From Pseudophaeomoniella oleicola (taxonomy: Eukaryota; Ascomycota; Eurotiomycetes; Phaeomoniellales; Phaeomoniellaceae), in assembly GCA_003868215.1 (NCBI GenBank), contig QWDQ01000001.1:248001-312000 (forward strand): DNA of 64,000 nucleotides. The letters are read 5' to 3'. How positions within the stretch are numbered: the first letter of the stretch is position 1; every line of letters begins with the position of its first letter. Shown piece by piece: positions 52,303 through 63,198 of the stretch. The notes below the pieces were generated by a model, which made no database searches, was not told where the DNA came from, and saw nothing but the letters and a program-made list of their open reading frames with translations. A program made the position numbers and the translations under genes.

Positions 52303-53610
52303 ATGGAGCTATATGGATGCGGACGTAACAATGATGGATACCTTGGGGAGCCTCGTTCATGTCTTCGACGCGAAGTGTCGTACCACTCCTGCAAGCACAG
52401 CGATGGTGGGAAAGGCTGTCCCTTTTGGGCTTTGAAAATGAAAAGTGTCCTAAAGGCCTCAAGGACGATTCGCATATTAAATGGTGCTGGGAGCACGCCA
52501 CTTTTCCTTCTTGTCGACACAGCGCTTAAAGGTCTCGGACGTGGATCGAGCCTTGACATAGGCTACACTGAAGTAGCTGAAGATTCGCAGGATGTCGTCT
52601 CAGCTGTATCTCTCTGTGGCAGGTCGGAAATGGCGTTCCTGCTTAAAGATGGATCACTACGTACAGTGGACAAGGAGAAAGACGGCAAGTATACTATCGT
52701 CAAGCACACACCAGCAGCAGGCAAAGAGATCCTCCTTCTTGCAGCGAGGAGCGTCGAACACCACAATCCCGCCCTGGTGTCCGGCGCCGTTGCCCTTGTG
52801 GCTCAGTGTCGTCCCGAAGAAGTTCTCTCATTCTCTGCTTGGGATTCTATGCTAAGCTGGTTGCGAGGCGATTCCAAACCCCTTCATGTGGCATCCTTTC
52901 CATCACCAGTCAGGCAAATTACACCTAGGTTCGCTGCTCTCACAGAAATTGGGAGGGTGTATGTATGGGGCGAAAAGACGCCTGATCAACCTAGCCCACC
53001 TCCAGGAGACAACGAAGCCTTCGCAGATGCGGAGCTTGCTAACGACCTCTTTGACACGCCAATCGCCAAGTATCCCCCTCGACAGCCAGTGCGCCTCAAC
53101 TACGAGCCAACAGAAGTGCCACTTCCCGAACCAATCACCAAGCTCTCTACAGGCTCCCGCTACGACGCCGCCATCTCCAAAAACCAACGCCTGTACATCT
53201 GGACACCCAGCCTCTCAGCGAACAGCCCCGAGATCCAAGATGCCAACGTCCTGAACACTCCTTCCAAGGACTGGAAAATAGCCAACATCACCGACACCGA
53301 CGGAGAGCCACTGAGCATCGTCGACGTCTCCACCGGCGGTCACCATGTCGTAGCGCTCGCTGCAGACAACTCCTTATGGTCCGTAGGCGACGCCGTGATG
53401 GGCCAACTGGGCATCGGCACAAAACAATTCGGCCTCTGTACACCGGGCCACGTCGAAGACTTTGAGGAGAACGAGACGGACGAGGAGTTCGCGGAGTCGT
53501 GGCAAAGGATGGATGACAAGGGTTTGCTGGAGGATGACAGTTGGAAATGGGATAGTGTCTACGCAGACGATGATTGTACCTTTGTGGTTGCGAAAAAAAA
53601 GAAGAGTTAA
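52303..53610 (+). CDS. RCC1-repeat (beta-propeller) protein
   Basis: Probable RCC1/ATS1-like propeller protein; the exact role is unknown. It is a single 435-residue frame. The start MELYGCGRNNDGYLG looks like the first RCC1 blade. Later blades are seen as AALTEIGRVYVWGEKTP, GSRYDAAISKNQRLYIWTPS and GGHHVVALAADNSLWSVGDA ending VMGQLGIGTKQFG. The stretch between about residues 15 and 45 (Cys, Arg and Lys-rich) does not look like propeller sequence, so a missed small intron or an altered N-terminus is possible. The C-terminus is acidic then Lys-rich (VVAKKKKS). Interstitial telomere-like sequence follows the stop codon. Confidence 0.75.
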   Translation: MELYGCGRNNDGYLGEPRSCLRREVSYHSCKHSDGGKGCPFWALKMKSVLKASRTIRILNGAGSTPLFLLVDTALKGLGRGSSLDIGYTEVAEDSQDVVSAVSLCGRSEMAFLLKDGSLRTVDKEKDGKYTIVKHTPAAGKEILLLAARSVEHHNPALVSGAVALVAQCRPEEVLSFSAWDSMLSWLRGDSKPLHVASFPSPVRQITPRFAALTEIGRVYVWGEKTPDQPSPPPGDNEAFADAELANDLFDTPIAKYPPRQPVRLNYEPTEVPLPEPITKLSTGSRYDAAISKNQRLYIWTPSLSANSPEIQDANVLNTPSKDWKIANITDTDGEPLSIVDVSTGGHHVVALAADNSLWSVGDAVMGQLGIGTKQFGLCTPGHVEDFEENETDEEFAESWQRMDDKGLLEDDSWKWDSVYADDDCTFVVAKKKKS

Positions 53611-53611
53611 G

Positions 53612-53627
53612 TAAGGGTTAGGGTTAG
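53612..53627 (+). repeat. Short interstitial telomere-like repeat
   Basis: TAAGGGTTAGGGTTAG: two and a half copies of TTAGGG, the usual filamentous-fungal telomere unit, directly after the RCC1 gene stop codon. Confidence 0.6.
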
Positions 53628-54079
53628 TTCATGTCACTCATAGTGGCTGAGAGAGGTGTCGGTCGGTCGGTCAGGATCCCTATTTATATTGGAATTTACC
53701 AAAATCTACCCATCTTTTTTTTATTCTCGATTACAAGATGGCACCGTCACTCTAATACCCGTTCTGTATAGAGTACCTCACAGACCCTACTCTTTTTTTC
53801 TTTCTTTTACCAAGCTTGGTTGGATAGGTGCCGCCAAAAAGTCTCGTTTTGAGAAATATATTACTGGTTATCCGGGTCAGAGAGAGAACGGGCCGTTACA
53901 TCTTATTCAAGGGCAGTGTAATTACTACAACGGTTCGCGGAAACCTTTTTTGGGGACTGGTAGAATGGGATGGGATGGGATGGATGGTTGTGTGTATGGT
54001 GGGAGTATCTATGCCGGGATCGGCTACTACTACCCCCTAACAACAAGGAGGGCGTTTTGTTTGGCTGCTCTCTACTCGG

Positions 54080-54083
<4 letters not shown>

Positions 54084-54122
<39 letters not shown>
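54084..54122. repeat. (GA)n microsatellite
   Basis: About 18 AG units with one interruption (GAAAG) in the gap between two convergent genes. Confidence 0.9.
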
Positions 54123-54238
54123 AAGCTACTGCTGGCCCTATAATGGCGAAGTCTTGAGACATTCCGATAACTTCTGGGAAACGTCCTATTATTCAACGAT
54201 CGGAATAGTATACCCATTAAACGGGCCACGTAATCTAA

Positions 54239-56155
54239 CTAGCAGCCTGGGAACGGACCAACTAGAGGAGTCCAGAGAGCGATAATAGCCTGCACGGCGT
54301 CTTCCTTGGTGGCACCCTCTCCAAACACCAGAAATCCCTGCGCGTTTTCTTCAACCGTCCGCTGGGCCTGACTCTTCACGTTGGAAGCCTGAGTCATCGC
54401 CTTGACGGCCGATGCCATGGCAGCCTTGTTTTCGTCGAGGGTCGTCGTTGTAGATGGAAACTTGTATGCGACTTTGGCCCGCGTGCTGCTCTTGCCCCAT
54501 TCTCCATTTACGTGAACCAGTTTGGTTTGGTCGACGGGATCCCAATCCCAGCGAACTTTCCAGGGAATGGAGTCCCCTTTTTTCATCTGGACGCCCTCGA
54601 TTTTGATGTTCTTTGGGAGTGTATACTTGCCCTCAAGGCCGAAAATTTTGGTGTTCTGTTGAGGGCCTCTCTGTAGCTTATTGCTAATCAGACCTGTTGC
54701 GGATTGCAGTCCATCAGTTCCAAGCCAACCAAGTGCGCGCCCTAAAGGATCTGCGTATTCGGCGACGATTTCGGCACGTTTCACGAGGTATGTATCGGTG
54801 TAGACGAGACGCTTCGTGACTGCAATGCCAGTTTCGCATGCGTCTGTTGAGGAGGCACTACTGCTCGAGCTTGAGGAGCTGGAGGAACTACTAGATGAAC
54901 CGGTACTAGTACCAGTGGACGTGATAGAACCGGTATCAGTAGGATCACTTGACGGTGTAGGGACTAAGTCGTCATCCACAACAATGGTAGGCCAGACAGC
55001 ACCGACAGGCACTGGAGGTAGAGGAGTAGGTGGCGGGTATATTCCTGGTTTACCCATTCCCCAGAGAAGGAGCCCTTCATTGGGCGGACAGAACAAACAA
55101 TGCCATAAGAAAGGGTAGACGCCCGACGGGTGGCTAGAATCGCTAGTAGTCACACGGGTATTGGTTGTCACTCCTTCAATGGAACTAACAGGAGAAGAAT
55201 CAGGACTATATGAAGTAATGATGGCAAGAACTGCTGTCGTGCTCGATGAGGAGGAGGAAGAGCCCGACGTGACCGTCGAGCTAGAGCTCGTCGATGCCCC
55301 CTCTGAGGAACTTTCGGATTGCGAAGTGCTCAGCGCACCGCCTCTTGACGAGGTGCTGTTAAACACGGTAGATGTTGCTGTTGTGCTGATGGAGGAAGTG
55401 GACAGAGACGTTGCTTTAGTCGCATTACTTGTCACGGAAACGCTAGATGAGGTCGTGTTGACAGCTCCTGACGTAGTGGACGTGCTCAACGTCGAGCTCG
55501 TTGTAATTATACTTATGGCATTGGGCGAAGACGTACTGATGGAAGCGAAAGAGGTTGCGTTTAGGGTGGACGCTGGAATTGTCGTCGAGCTAGTTGAGAT
55601 TGAGGTAGTGGTGTTTCCGATTGAGGTGGCCGTGGCCAGGGCAGTGTTTGTGTTGACTCCAGCAGTTGACGTGGAGAAATTCTGTGAGGTTGCACTGGAT
55701 GATGTCAAGATCAAAGTTGTGTTCTTCCCAACATCCGAGATAGTAGCTAAGCTTGTGGACGTCGTCGCAGAAACATTAAAGAGTGTAGTACCTATTGGCG
55801 CCAGCGTTGAGGAGGTGTTGAGTGCAGATAATGGGTTGATAGCTGTTGTCGAGGTTGTCGAGCGAGCAGAAGTGTTGGCCCTAATGACTAATGTGACAAG
55901 AGTGCTGCTTTCGAACGAGGTGGAACTTGATAAAGGACTGTGGGCGGTTGATGGGGAACCAGTACCAGCCGGATAATAACCGATTGGAGCGTCCAATCCA
56001 GAAGAATTGGAACCAGGAGAAAGAATGAGAGAGCTGAATACGCATCAGCACAGACAATGCAGGGAGACTCTGGTGGTGACAAGCCTGCTATCGGCCCAGC
56101 CCTGTGCAACCAAAAGTGCAAAAATTGCTGCGAGAAGCCATTGGAAAGCGAACAT
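54239..56155 (-). CDS. Large secreted Ser/Thr-rich protein (candidate GC-AG intron)
   Basis: Not recognised by name. The main frame (54239-56033) encodes about 300 Ser/Thr/Ala-rich residues, then a Pro/Trp segment (GIYPPPTPLPPVPVG), a run of about 20 Ser, and a 190-residue C-terminal part of more ordinary composition (ITKRLVY-like AVTKRLVYTDTYLVKRAEIV; KVRWDWDPVDQTKLVHVNGE). The frame has no ATG near its start. Upstream in the same frame, after a single TGA, a clear signal peptide starts at ATG 56155 (MFAFQWLLAAIFALLVAQGW). A 51-nt GC-AG intron at 56034-56084 (AG|GCTTGT ... CTGAT ... CAG) would remove the TGA and join both in phase, giving 621 residues. The protein is probably cell-wall or extracellular and heavily O-glycosylated (inference). 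Confidence 0.6.
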
Positions 56156-57601
56156 GGTGTAGGCTTCGTAACAAAACAGGCGGACATATACTCTGTAAGA
56201 GGATGTCGGCTGGACAGCTATTCTACCACTGTCATTAGGGCTACCAGTGAAGCCAGTCGAAAGTCGTATGACGTGCTAATAAATAGTGACGTCCTCCTGT
56301 GTATGAATGTAATCTGTTGATGATGGAAGAGAGCGGACGGAATGATAGGTCATTCACGATATGAAAAGAGTGACACAAGAAGCGAAAGAACGAGAGAGTG
56401 TATGGCAGCTGGCTGCAGGAAGAGCTCTTGAGGACAAGAGCATCAGATATCGAAGCCCACGAGTAAAGAAATTCCACATAGCAGATAGGGGGATTCAGTC
56501 ATTCATATGAGCCCAGTTCCATGGTTCATCTCGACTCTGAACTGGGGGCTCTATTCAAAAAAGCCAGGAGCAGGTTGAAACGTTCTAGCAGATCAGTTCT
56601 TGCTTACATGCATAAACATAGGAGTGGGTGAAGGTAGACTTGCCGCGGACGACAAGAGCAATGAAATGAGGTGGATGCACGGAAGGCGACTGGAGTTTTG
56701 TATAGTCGGCCCGTTGCGGAAGAGTCCACCACTTCCAACGTCCATCATCCTCGTCGTGCAGGGCGATGCCGCAAGGCAACCTGGCCACCAACATCTCGAA
56801 TAGGGTCTAGGAGTGGCTAACAGGGTGTTGAAACTGGCCCCCAGATTACACCAGTTCGTCCAACATGCTTACTGCTAATCATGATCGACCAGTGTCCACA
56901 GAGTATATTTAGGTCAAAAGTCTTGTGGAACAGAAGAGAATGTCGGAAATTGCACTTCTAGGACTCCCATTGCCAAAGCCAGGCTCTTTCTTGCATGAAC
57001 GAGTGTTTCAACACGGTTGACGTGCCGCAATTGGTTTATTTGAGGTGACCATCTGGAAATTAAAGATATTGTACCATAGTCTCACGGGACAGCGGAATGA
57101 AGAAGGTAAAGCGAAAGCGAGGAACGTCTACAGACATACTTACTGTAATACATATTGTAATTAATACATGCAGCGGGAATCAACAATCACCTGCACTTCT
57201 GAAACGGAAAGTTGGATCTCTTGAAGTAACGTTGAACGATATTGGTCAAGGATCTATACGGATTCCGTACTGTTCTTATTGTTGAGAATCCCTTCAGTTT
57301 CGGACTTAACGTCTGAAAAGGACATGATCCACAAATAGATGAACTCGAGAGGGATGGACCATCAGGCCTGTCTAAACCCATACACTGCATTCTCCCCCTT
57401 CTTATAGCACATACTCATAAGTCCAATCTTCATGTCCTCAGCTGTTCCCTTCTATTCCGAGCATCTTCGCAGGTAGGGTCGTTGATATTCTACGGTCACT
57501 CTGTTGCATTATCTTCTCCTCTACTGTCAGATCCGTTATGTGTTTGCAGGTTCATATATCAAACATCTTTCTATTGCATCTCTTATAAATCGAACATCAA
57601 G
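56156..57601. promoter_or_regulatory. Divergent region between two secreted-protein genes
   Basis: A 1.45-kb gap between divergent starts. Short frames such as 56241-56477 and 56585-56794 have no recognisable content. The last 120 bp before 57602 are pyrimidine-rich leader sequence. Confidence 0.45.
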
Positions 57602-58474
57602 ATGCACATGTCTACACTCGTTCTCGGGGCACTGGCCTCAATTTTGCTTTCTGCTTCTGCTTCGCTCTTCAATCCCATGAACGATAAATTCGCCGTCCAT
57701 GGTGGTGCTTTACTCTCACGTCAAGACACCGACTGTCCGGATTTTGACGACTGTGATTGCGTAGACTGGGGCTTACAGTGTCTCGAGAAGGAAGACATGA
57801 CTTGGGTCAGTTGCGACAACGGGGCTCCACAAGACACCTGGCCTGACTGCACAACGAATTCCACCACGAACGCAACGAGTACTTCTGCCACGAGTACTTC
57901 TGCAACGAGCATTTCTGCAACGAGCATTTCTACAACGAGCAGCACTTTGTCAAGTATCTCTCCCAGCATCAACTCGACTCAAGCGTCAACAAGCCCAACG
58001 TCATCTTCAACATCCGCCGACTCTGCTTCCCTGTCCAGTGCATCCGTGGCATCAGCCTCTCTAGCTTCTGTCTCAAGTGCCTCACTCGCCTCCGTATCAG
58101 CCGCATCAGTTGCCTCAATCTCCAGCGCCTCAGTCGCTTCCGTATCAAGTGCATCCGCCGCCTCGATTGCTTCAATTGCCTCCGCATCTTCCGCTGCTGC
58201 TGCTGCGACCGCCACCCCAGAAGCCAGCTGCCATGTTTCGAACAAATTCCTCTACCACCGCGTGCACATCGACGGCATCGAGAACTGGAGCTCCGACGAC
58301 GTCCAATCAAGTCTAAAGCATCAAGAGAGCGGTTGCGGCGCCATTACTGACTGGACCTGGAGTCCCGATACAGGGAGCGGCGCTAGCGCGCACTTCAACC
58401 TCCCACCTCTTCTTAAGAAAGGCTGTCCAGGCAGAGCCATTGGGAGCGCAGGCGGGCCCAGCATCAGTTGTTAA
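57602..58474 (+). CDS. Secreted Ser/Ala-rich protein with Cys-containing ends
   Basis: Not recognised by name. The 290-residue protein starts at ATG 57602 with a signal peptide (MHMSTLVLGALASILLSASA) and a possible Kex2-type site before QDTDCPDF (LLSR). A Cys-rich head of about 45 residues has CPDFDDCDCVDWGLQC. A long tract follows, first N-S/T glycosylation sites and ATSTS repeats, then SAS(V/L)AS repeats of about 80 residues. The C-terminal module of about 85 residues has four Cys: CHVSNKFLYHRVHIDGIENW then QESGCGAITDWTWSPDTGSG and a final CPGRAIGSAGGPSISC. Such head-linker-tail secreted proteins are common in plant-associated and saprobic fungi; a cell-surface or effector-like role is speculation. 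Confidence 0.75.
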   Translation: MHMSTLVLGALASILLSASASLFNPMNDKFAVHGGALLSRQDTDCPDFDDCDCVDWGLQCLEKEDMTWVSCDNGAPQDTWPDCTTNSTTNATSTSATSTSATSISATSISTTSSTLSSISPSINSTQASTSPTSSSTSADSASLSSASVASASLASVSSASLASVSAASVASISSASVASVSSASAASIASIASASSAAAAATATPEASCHVSNKFLYHRVHIDGIENWSSDDVQSSLKHQESGCGAITDWTWSPDTGSGASAHFNLPPLLKKGCPGRAIGSAGGPSISC

Positions 58475-59333
58475 TTCTTCGTTACGACGTAATTTGAGAT
58501 GGGGTGGAGAGGGGGAGGAGGGTCTTTTTGTATAGTGAATTAGATGCTTTACCTTTACTATCATGCAACTTTGTACTGTAAGAGGGTGTAGAGGATTCAC
58601 GCTCGACTCATCTTAGCTATTTACTAGATCTAATCCAGAGATTTCCAGCAAACAAGTCATCAAATCCAATGTCAGATCGATCCACTCCCTCTCCCTCTCT
58701 CTCTCTCTCTCGCTTTGCGCCCTGCTCGATTTCACACGAAAGGAGAGGATTTAAAAAACAGATCTGCTGCTGAGGTAATACTGAACAGCGGGAACGATCA
58801 TTGATATTCTTTTTTTTTTTACTCCATATGGGCGTTAATTGTAAACACACAGAAGAGTAGAGAGTCCTTGAGATTCTCCACCGAAATCAGCCCTATCTAC
58901 CGTAAGCTTTCCGGGGTAATTAATGAATTTAGTCAAGACCCGCTTCGCCTGCCCTTACTGCCCGCCGCCGTTGAGCCGTAAAGCTCAGTGATTTTAAGTC
59001 TCCGACGGTCATAAGGATGTCCATACCTGACGTACCTACCTGGACAGGGTAAATTACTTAGAGGTATATAGAAATATCTATCGTGAATCGTAATCATTCC
59101 CAGTCGGTTTTTGACCTTCCTTTCTCACACCCCCGCTGCTTTCTATGAATATCTTGTTCGTATCCTAGATCCAAAAACGATGCAAATCCAATGCTCTTTG
59201 TATAGTATGACCGATGGTAGCAATGACCTGGTCAAAAGTTTCGAGAACACTTGAAAAGAAGAACGCCTTGTAATGTGCATGACCGCCCCGGTCAGCTCGG
59301 GTCTACTGTGATTATCATTTGCCGTAGTATCCC
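58475..59333. other. Convergent intergenic region
   Basis: An 859-bp gap between the secreted Ser/Ala-rich protein and the permease. It has a (CT)n tract at 58694-58711, a T run near 58810 and one CGTACCTACCTGG word near 59033. No gene is seen. Confidence 0.5.
58694..58711. repeat. (CT)n microsatellite
   Basis: Nine CT units inside a longer pyrimidine tract downstream of the secreted Ser/Ala-rich protein. Confidence 0.8.
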
Positions 59334-61232
59334 TCAACCTAAGTCTCCACCCCGACCAGCTGTCCTGTGCCACCACCTGAATTTGTACAGGCCGACCCCA
59401 ACGCCGTAGAAGATGACGATGACGACACCCTGTAAAGGGTGACTGATTGCGCTGCGCACAATGACGACGATGATGACGGTGCAGTAGATGACAGGGTTGA
59501 TGGCGTAGGTGCGGTAGGTAGTGGCTGGGTTGGAGGCGTTGGCACGGCGTCGGAAGATTAGTACGCTGGCCACGGCTGCAAAAAGAGCGACGGACTCGGA
59601 CATTCCTAGACATCAAAGCTCGGTTAGATGATGGGCTGGGATTGTAGGAGAGGCACGGAGGGCAGCTGAGGTCTTACCAACAAAGACGATTAGGGACCGG
59701 AAGGTGCCGAGGAATAGGTAGATAGCTGTCAGGAACAAATTGAACAGCATTGCATTACTGTACTCTCAGTCAGGATGGACTTGGATCAATTGAGGCATTC
59801 CACCCATGGAACGGCAATCAGGATCTTCTGGGAGCCTTACATCGGGATTCCTGGGCTTTTTCTGGTAAGAAGCAGCCGCTGTCTCCAGATCGAAAAGGCA
59901 CTTGGGCTTTTACGCCCGTCTTCCGATGGTCCAAGAGACTTCGGCGACTTCGAAGCAGTCGATAGGAAATCAGGAAGGTAACGGCGCTCCACAGCCGCTT
60001 CGGTCATTCGGCCAGCAGTAAAGATCTTGGCATTCAGACCGCCGAAACAAGAGAGGCAAACAACCCAGGCGTAAAATAGAGCTCCGACAGGTCCGAATAC
60101 CGTCCGTCCAAAGTCCTAAACTAGTCAATTGCTATTCAAGCAAGCCGCAGATATGTAGCAGAGGTTAAGGGTAAACCAACTGACCAAGGCAACGGTGTTC
60201 GTCTTCACCATGATATCCATAGGTATAACGGTGAAGTAAGCAGCGTTCGCCAGCAAGAATAGTGTAATGACGATGACCATGGCGCTGTTAAGTACCCGCG
60301 GCACATTTCTTTTTGGGTTCTGAAGCTCTCCTGCTACGAGACCAAGCTACACTAGGTCAGTGCGGGTACAGGACAAAGCAAGAGCCACTAACAGCCTCCC
60401 ATCCCGAATATGCCCATAGTGCAGCGAGAGTAGCGTCAGTATAGCCCCCAAGGTGATTCCAGAGCCCTGGTGCAAGGCTAGCGTCATCAATTCCCGGAAT
60501 GTTTGATATCTCAACTGCATATTCAGCAGCATGCGGGTGGCGATCAAGCGGAAAGATGGATATGGACATTCCGATGATGACAATTGAACAGAGCCCTATG
60601 AGCTTCAAGAAGAAAAAGAAATTCGCAGTGTTGGCACCTACATGGGTGCCTATGCAGTTGATATAGGTGATCACGGTCGCGGCCAATAACGCAGTTCCTC
60701 TTAAAACCCATATGGATGGTAAATCATGAGAAGCGAACCCTCTGACAAGGTATTCCGCAAAGGTGAGCGAGAGAGTGGCCACAGAACAAGGCTTCACGAC
60801 GAAAACCCAATTCCAGGCGGCCAGGAAGCCATAAGTATCTCCATAATAGTGTCGTAGGTATTCCTGCACTCCCCCATTTCGTGGAACAGTGCTGCCAAGC
60901 TCTATGAATGTAGCAGCACCTGTCCATGCTAGGAAGCCTGCTAGAAGCCATACCAGCATTGCCAGTGCGGGGGAGCCGACATTGGTAGCAATTGCTGAAG
61001 GCGATGAGAAGATGCCAGAACCGACCTGGAGACCAACGACAATAGCTATTCCGTTGGTAAAGGTAAGTAATCGAGGTGGAGCTGGTGAAGATGAAGGTAA
61101 ATAATTATCCGAAGATGTAGAAAGTATGCTTTCTGTTGATGGAGGGAATGTTCCTAGATCTGGGTTCCCGTGCTCGGTTGAATCATTGTCCTGGGGTTCA
61201 GACAACAAGCCTTGCTCTTCATTTGATACCAT
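59334..61232 (-). CDS. Amino-acid permease, LAT/Mup1 type (APC superfamily)
   Basis: Plasma-membrane amino-acid transporter with about 12 helices. Five exons: 60393-61232, 60185-60346, 59841-60115, 59678-59757 and 59334-59605; introns 46, 69, 83 and 72 nt; 542 residues. About 55 polar N-terminal residues precede the first helix with the substrate loop GLQVGSGIFSSPSAI. Helix 3 region: GGVQEYLRHYYGD. The spliced middle reads AYSGWEALGLVAGELQNPKR, the LAT signature, and then LDFGRTVFGPVGAL and LSCFGGLNAKIFTAGRM. The 80-nt fourth exon encodes INAMLFNLFLTAIYLFLG. Each splice restores family sequence and phase. The substrate is not determined; yeast Mup1 takes methionine. The introns in the 3' half are why no long frame exists there. 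Confidence 0.9.
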
Positions 61233-61884
61233 CTTGATCTGAACATGCGTTGCGATCTGTACCCAGAGATTTGGGATGTGTTATCTCGAATGAGCTTGTA
61301 ATATTGCATAGCTAGACAAAATTTGGCGGTGAATATAGATATATATCGACACCTGGAAATGAGGCTGAAAGGTGTACATACGACTGAAGCATATACTAAG
61401 ATAGTAGGTAATTGGTTCAACGTGTTAACGATCAGGCATCAGCAATATCACACAAATGACAAGGAAGACGAGAAAGACGCTGCCACGCATGCATGTCCGT
61501 ATGTATAGTAGCAGGGTATGCAACAGGAGCTGTCACAAAGTCATGAGTTGACCGAAGAGATACGGCGCAATGGTGGTATCACGATAGTAACATTATTAGT
61601 TATCACAGGAAACTGAGGTTCGGATGAATAATCACGCTGGAGCCCATTGGAGGTCGATGTGGGGAAGATGGTCGTGACAAACTTGGTGGGGCGTCAATGT
61701 CAATGCGGCCGCTTAGCCTCGTTGCTGTGGTAGCAGAACTCCGATTGTTGATCTCACTCTCTTAGGATACGTTCAAACCTATATGCTTCATTCAATCACG
61801 TTATCGACTTTCACCAACGTACTACCACCTACTGCAATAATCGCGCAGCAGCCCTCTGTTTCTCTAACTTCTCGAGGTGTAGCC
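61233..61884. promoter_or_regulatory. Bidirectional promoter region, permease/Aurora kinase
   Basis: A 652-bp gap between divergent start codons. A frame runs into the Aurora start from 61783, but the first conserved Met is at 61885. No operator is recognised. Confidence 0.5.
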
Positions 61885-63198
61885 ATGACGACCAAGGCGC
61901 TTGAAGCTCGTTTCGAGCAGCTCTCGGTCACTGACGAGAATGAGCCTGTCACTCATGGATCCACGCTCCTCAAGTCCAAGGTAGGGAGAATTGCTGGTAG
62001 TGAAGATAGATACTGACAATAATGGCAGAGTTCGCTATCCACGGCGATGTCGATGTCCGGTCTTGGAGCTCAACACATGCCGAATCAGCCTCGTTCAAAT
62101 CTCCTCCGATACGCTCTACAGCAGAATCAAAACGATACCAAGCAGAATGGGACAGCAACTGTGACTCAAGTTGCAACCACGACCATAAGCTTTCCATCAC
62201 CACCGCGGAAAGCTGTCCCATCGGTTACTTCAAGGCCTTCTGATGAGAGCAACACAAGCTCAACTAGATCATCCAATCCGTTCTATGAGCAGCCGAAACA
62301 GTTGCACCTTGGCTTGTTCGAGATCGGGAAGCCACTCGGCAAGGGAAAGTTTGGACGCGTCTACCTTGCGCGCGAGAAGTCTACGGGCTTTGTATGCGCC
62401 CTAAAAGTCCTCCACAAATCCGAGCTTCAGCAAGGCAAAGTGGAAAAGCAAGTACGCCGCGAGATTGAGATACAATCTAATCTCCGTCATCCAAACATCC
62501 TACGCTTATATGGTCACTTCCACGATTCTAAGCGAATCTTTCTCATCCTCGAATTCGCTGGAAAAGGCGAGCTTTATAAACATCTTCGAAAGGAGGAACG
62601 TTTTCCAGAGTGGAAGGCCGCGCAATATATCGCCCAAATGGCAGCAGCACTGAGATACCTCCACAAGAAGCACGTGATGCACAGGGACATCAAGCCTGAA
62701 AATATTCTCGTGGGAATACATGGTGAGATCAAGATCAGCGATTTCGGCTGGTCTGTTCACGCACCCAATAATAGGCGAAAGACCATGTGCGGAACACTGG
62801 ACTATCTGCCTCCGGAGATGATCAAACCTGGCAGCAACGACAACTTTTACGATGAAAAAGTCGATCTCTGGAGTTTGGGTGTTCTCACGTATGAGTTCCT
62901 TGTTGGACAGGCCCCGTTCGAGGATACACCTGTCATGACACAGCGGAGGATTGCGAGAGGAGAGATGACGATACCAAGTTTCGTCAGCTCCGAGGCTAGA
63001 GACTTGATCAAGAGGGTATGTATTGATCATTGTGCATACTTCTCGGGAGATTCCAAAACTAACGATGTGAATGAATAGTTACTCGTCCTCGACCCCCAAA
63101 GTAGAATCCCGCTCGAAGAAGTCTCGCAGCATCCCTGGATCGTAAAACATTGCTCCCCTGAAGCATTGAAAAAGAGGGCCGACAAGTCGCAAAAATGA
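61885..63198 (+). CDS. IPL1: Aurora/Ipl1 serine/threonine protein kinase
   Basis: Mitotic kinase of the chromosomal passenger complex. Three exons (61885-61980, 62029-63015, 63079-63198) over introns of 48 and 63 nt give 400 residues. A 125-residue Ser/Thr/Gln-rich N-terminus precedes the kinase domain: glycine loop LGKGKFGRV, catalytic Lys158 in CALKVL, catalytic loop HRDIKPEN with Asp252, and DFGWSVHAP with Asp270 (DFGW is Aurora-typical). The activation-loop Thr284 lies in [15 protein letters not shown]. The last exon supplies the end of the kinase domain ([20 protein letters not shown]). An upstream in-frame ATG at 61783 would add 34 residues; [14 protein letters not shown] looks like the natural start. 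Confidence 0.95.

Larger units (their letters stand above)
53611..54238. other. Convergent intergenic region with telomere-like and GA repeats
   Basis: A 628-bp gap. It contains a short TTAGGG repeat (53612-53627), a GGTC repeat near 53661-53672, TGGGA repeats near 53966-53983 and a (GA)n microsatellite (54084-54122). A 209-codon frame (53656-54285) runs through these repeats and is not believed. Confidence 0.55.

Noticed and set aside
53656-54285. 209-codon frame across the GA microsatellite
   Set aside because: It contains an Arg-Glu run from the GA repeat, has no domain, and overlaps the end of the secreted-protein gene.
55161-55976. 271-codon plus-strand frame rich in Val/Glu/Leu
   Set aside because: It is the complement of the Ser/Thr-rich repeats of the secreted protein; the composition is a by-product of the codons on the other strand.
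57979-58310. Minus-strand frames with Glu-Ala-Thr repeats
   Set aside because: Complement of the Ser/Ala repeat of the secreted protein.
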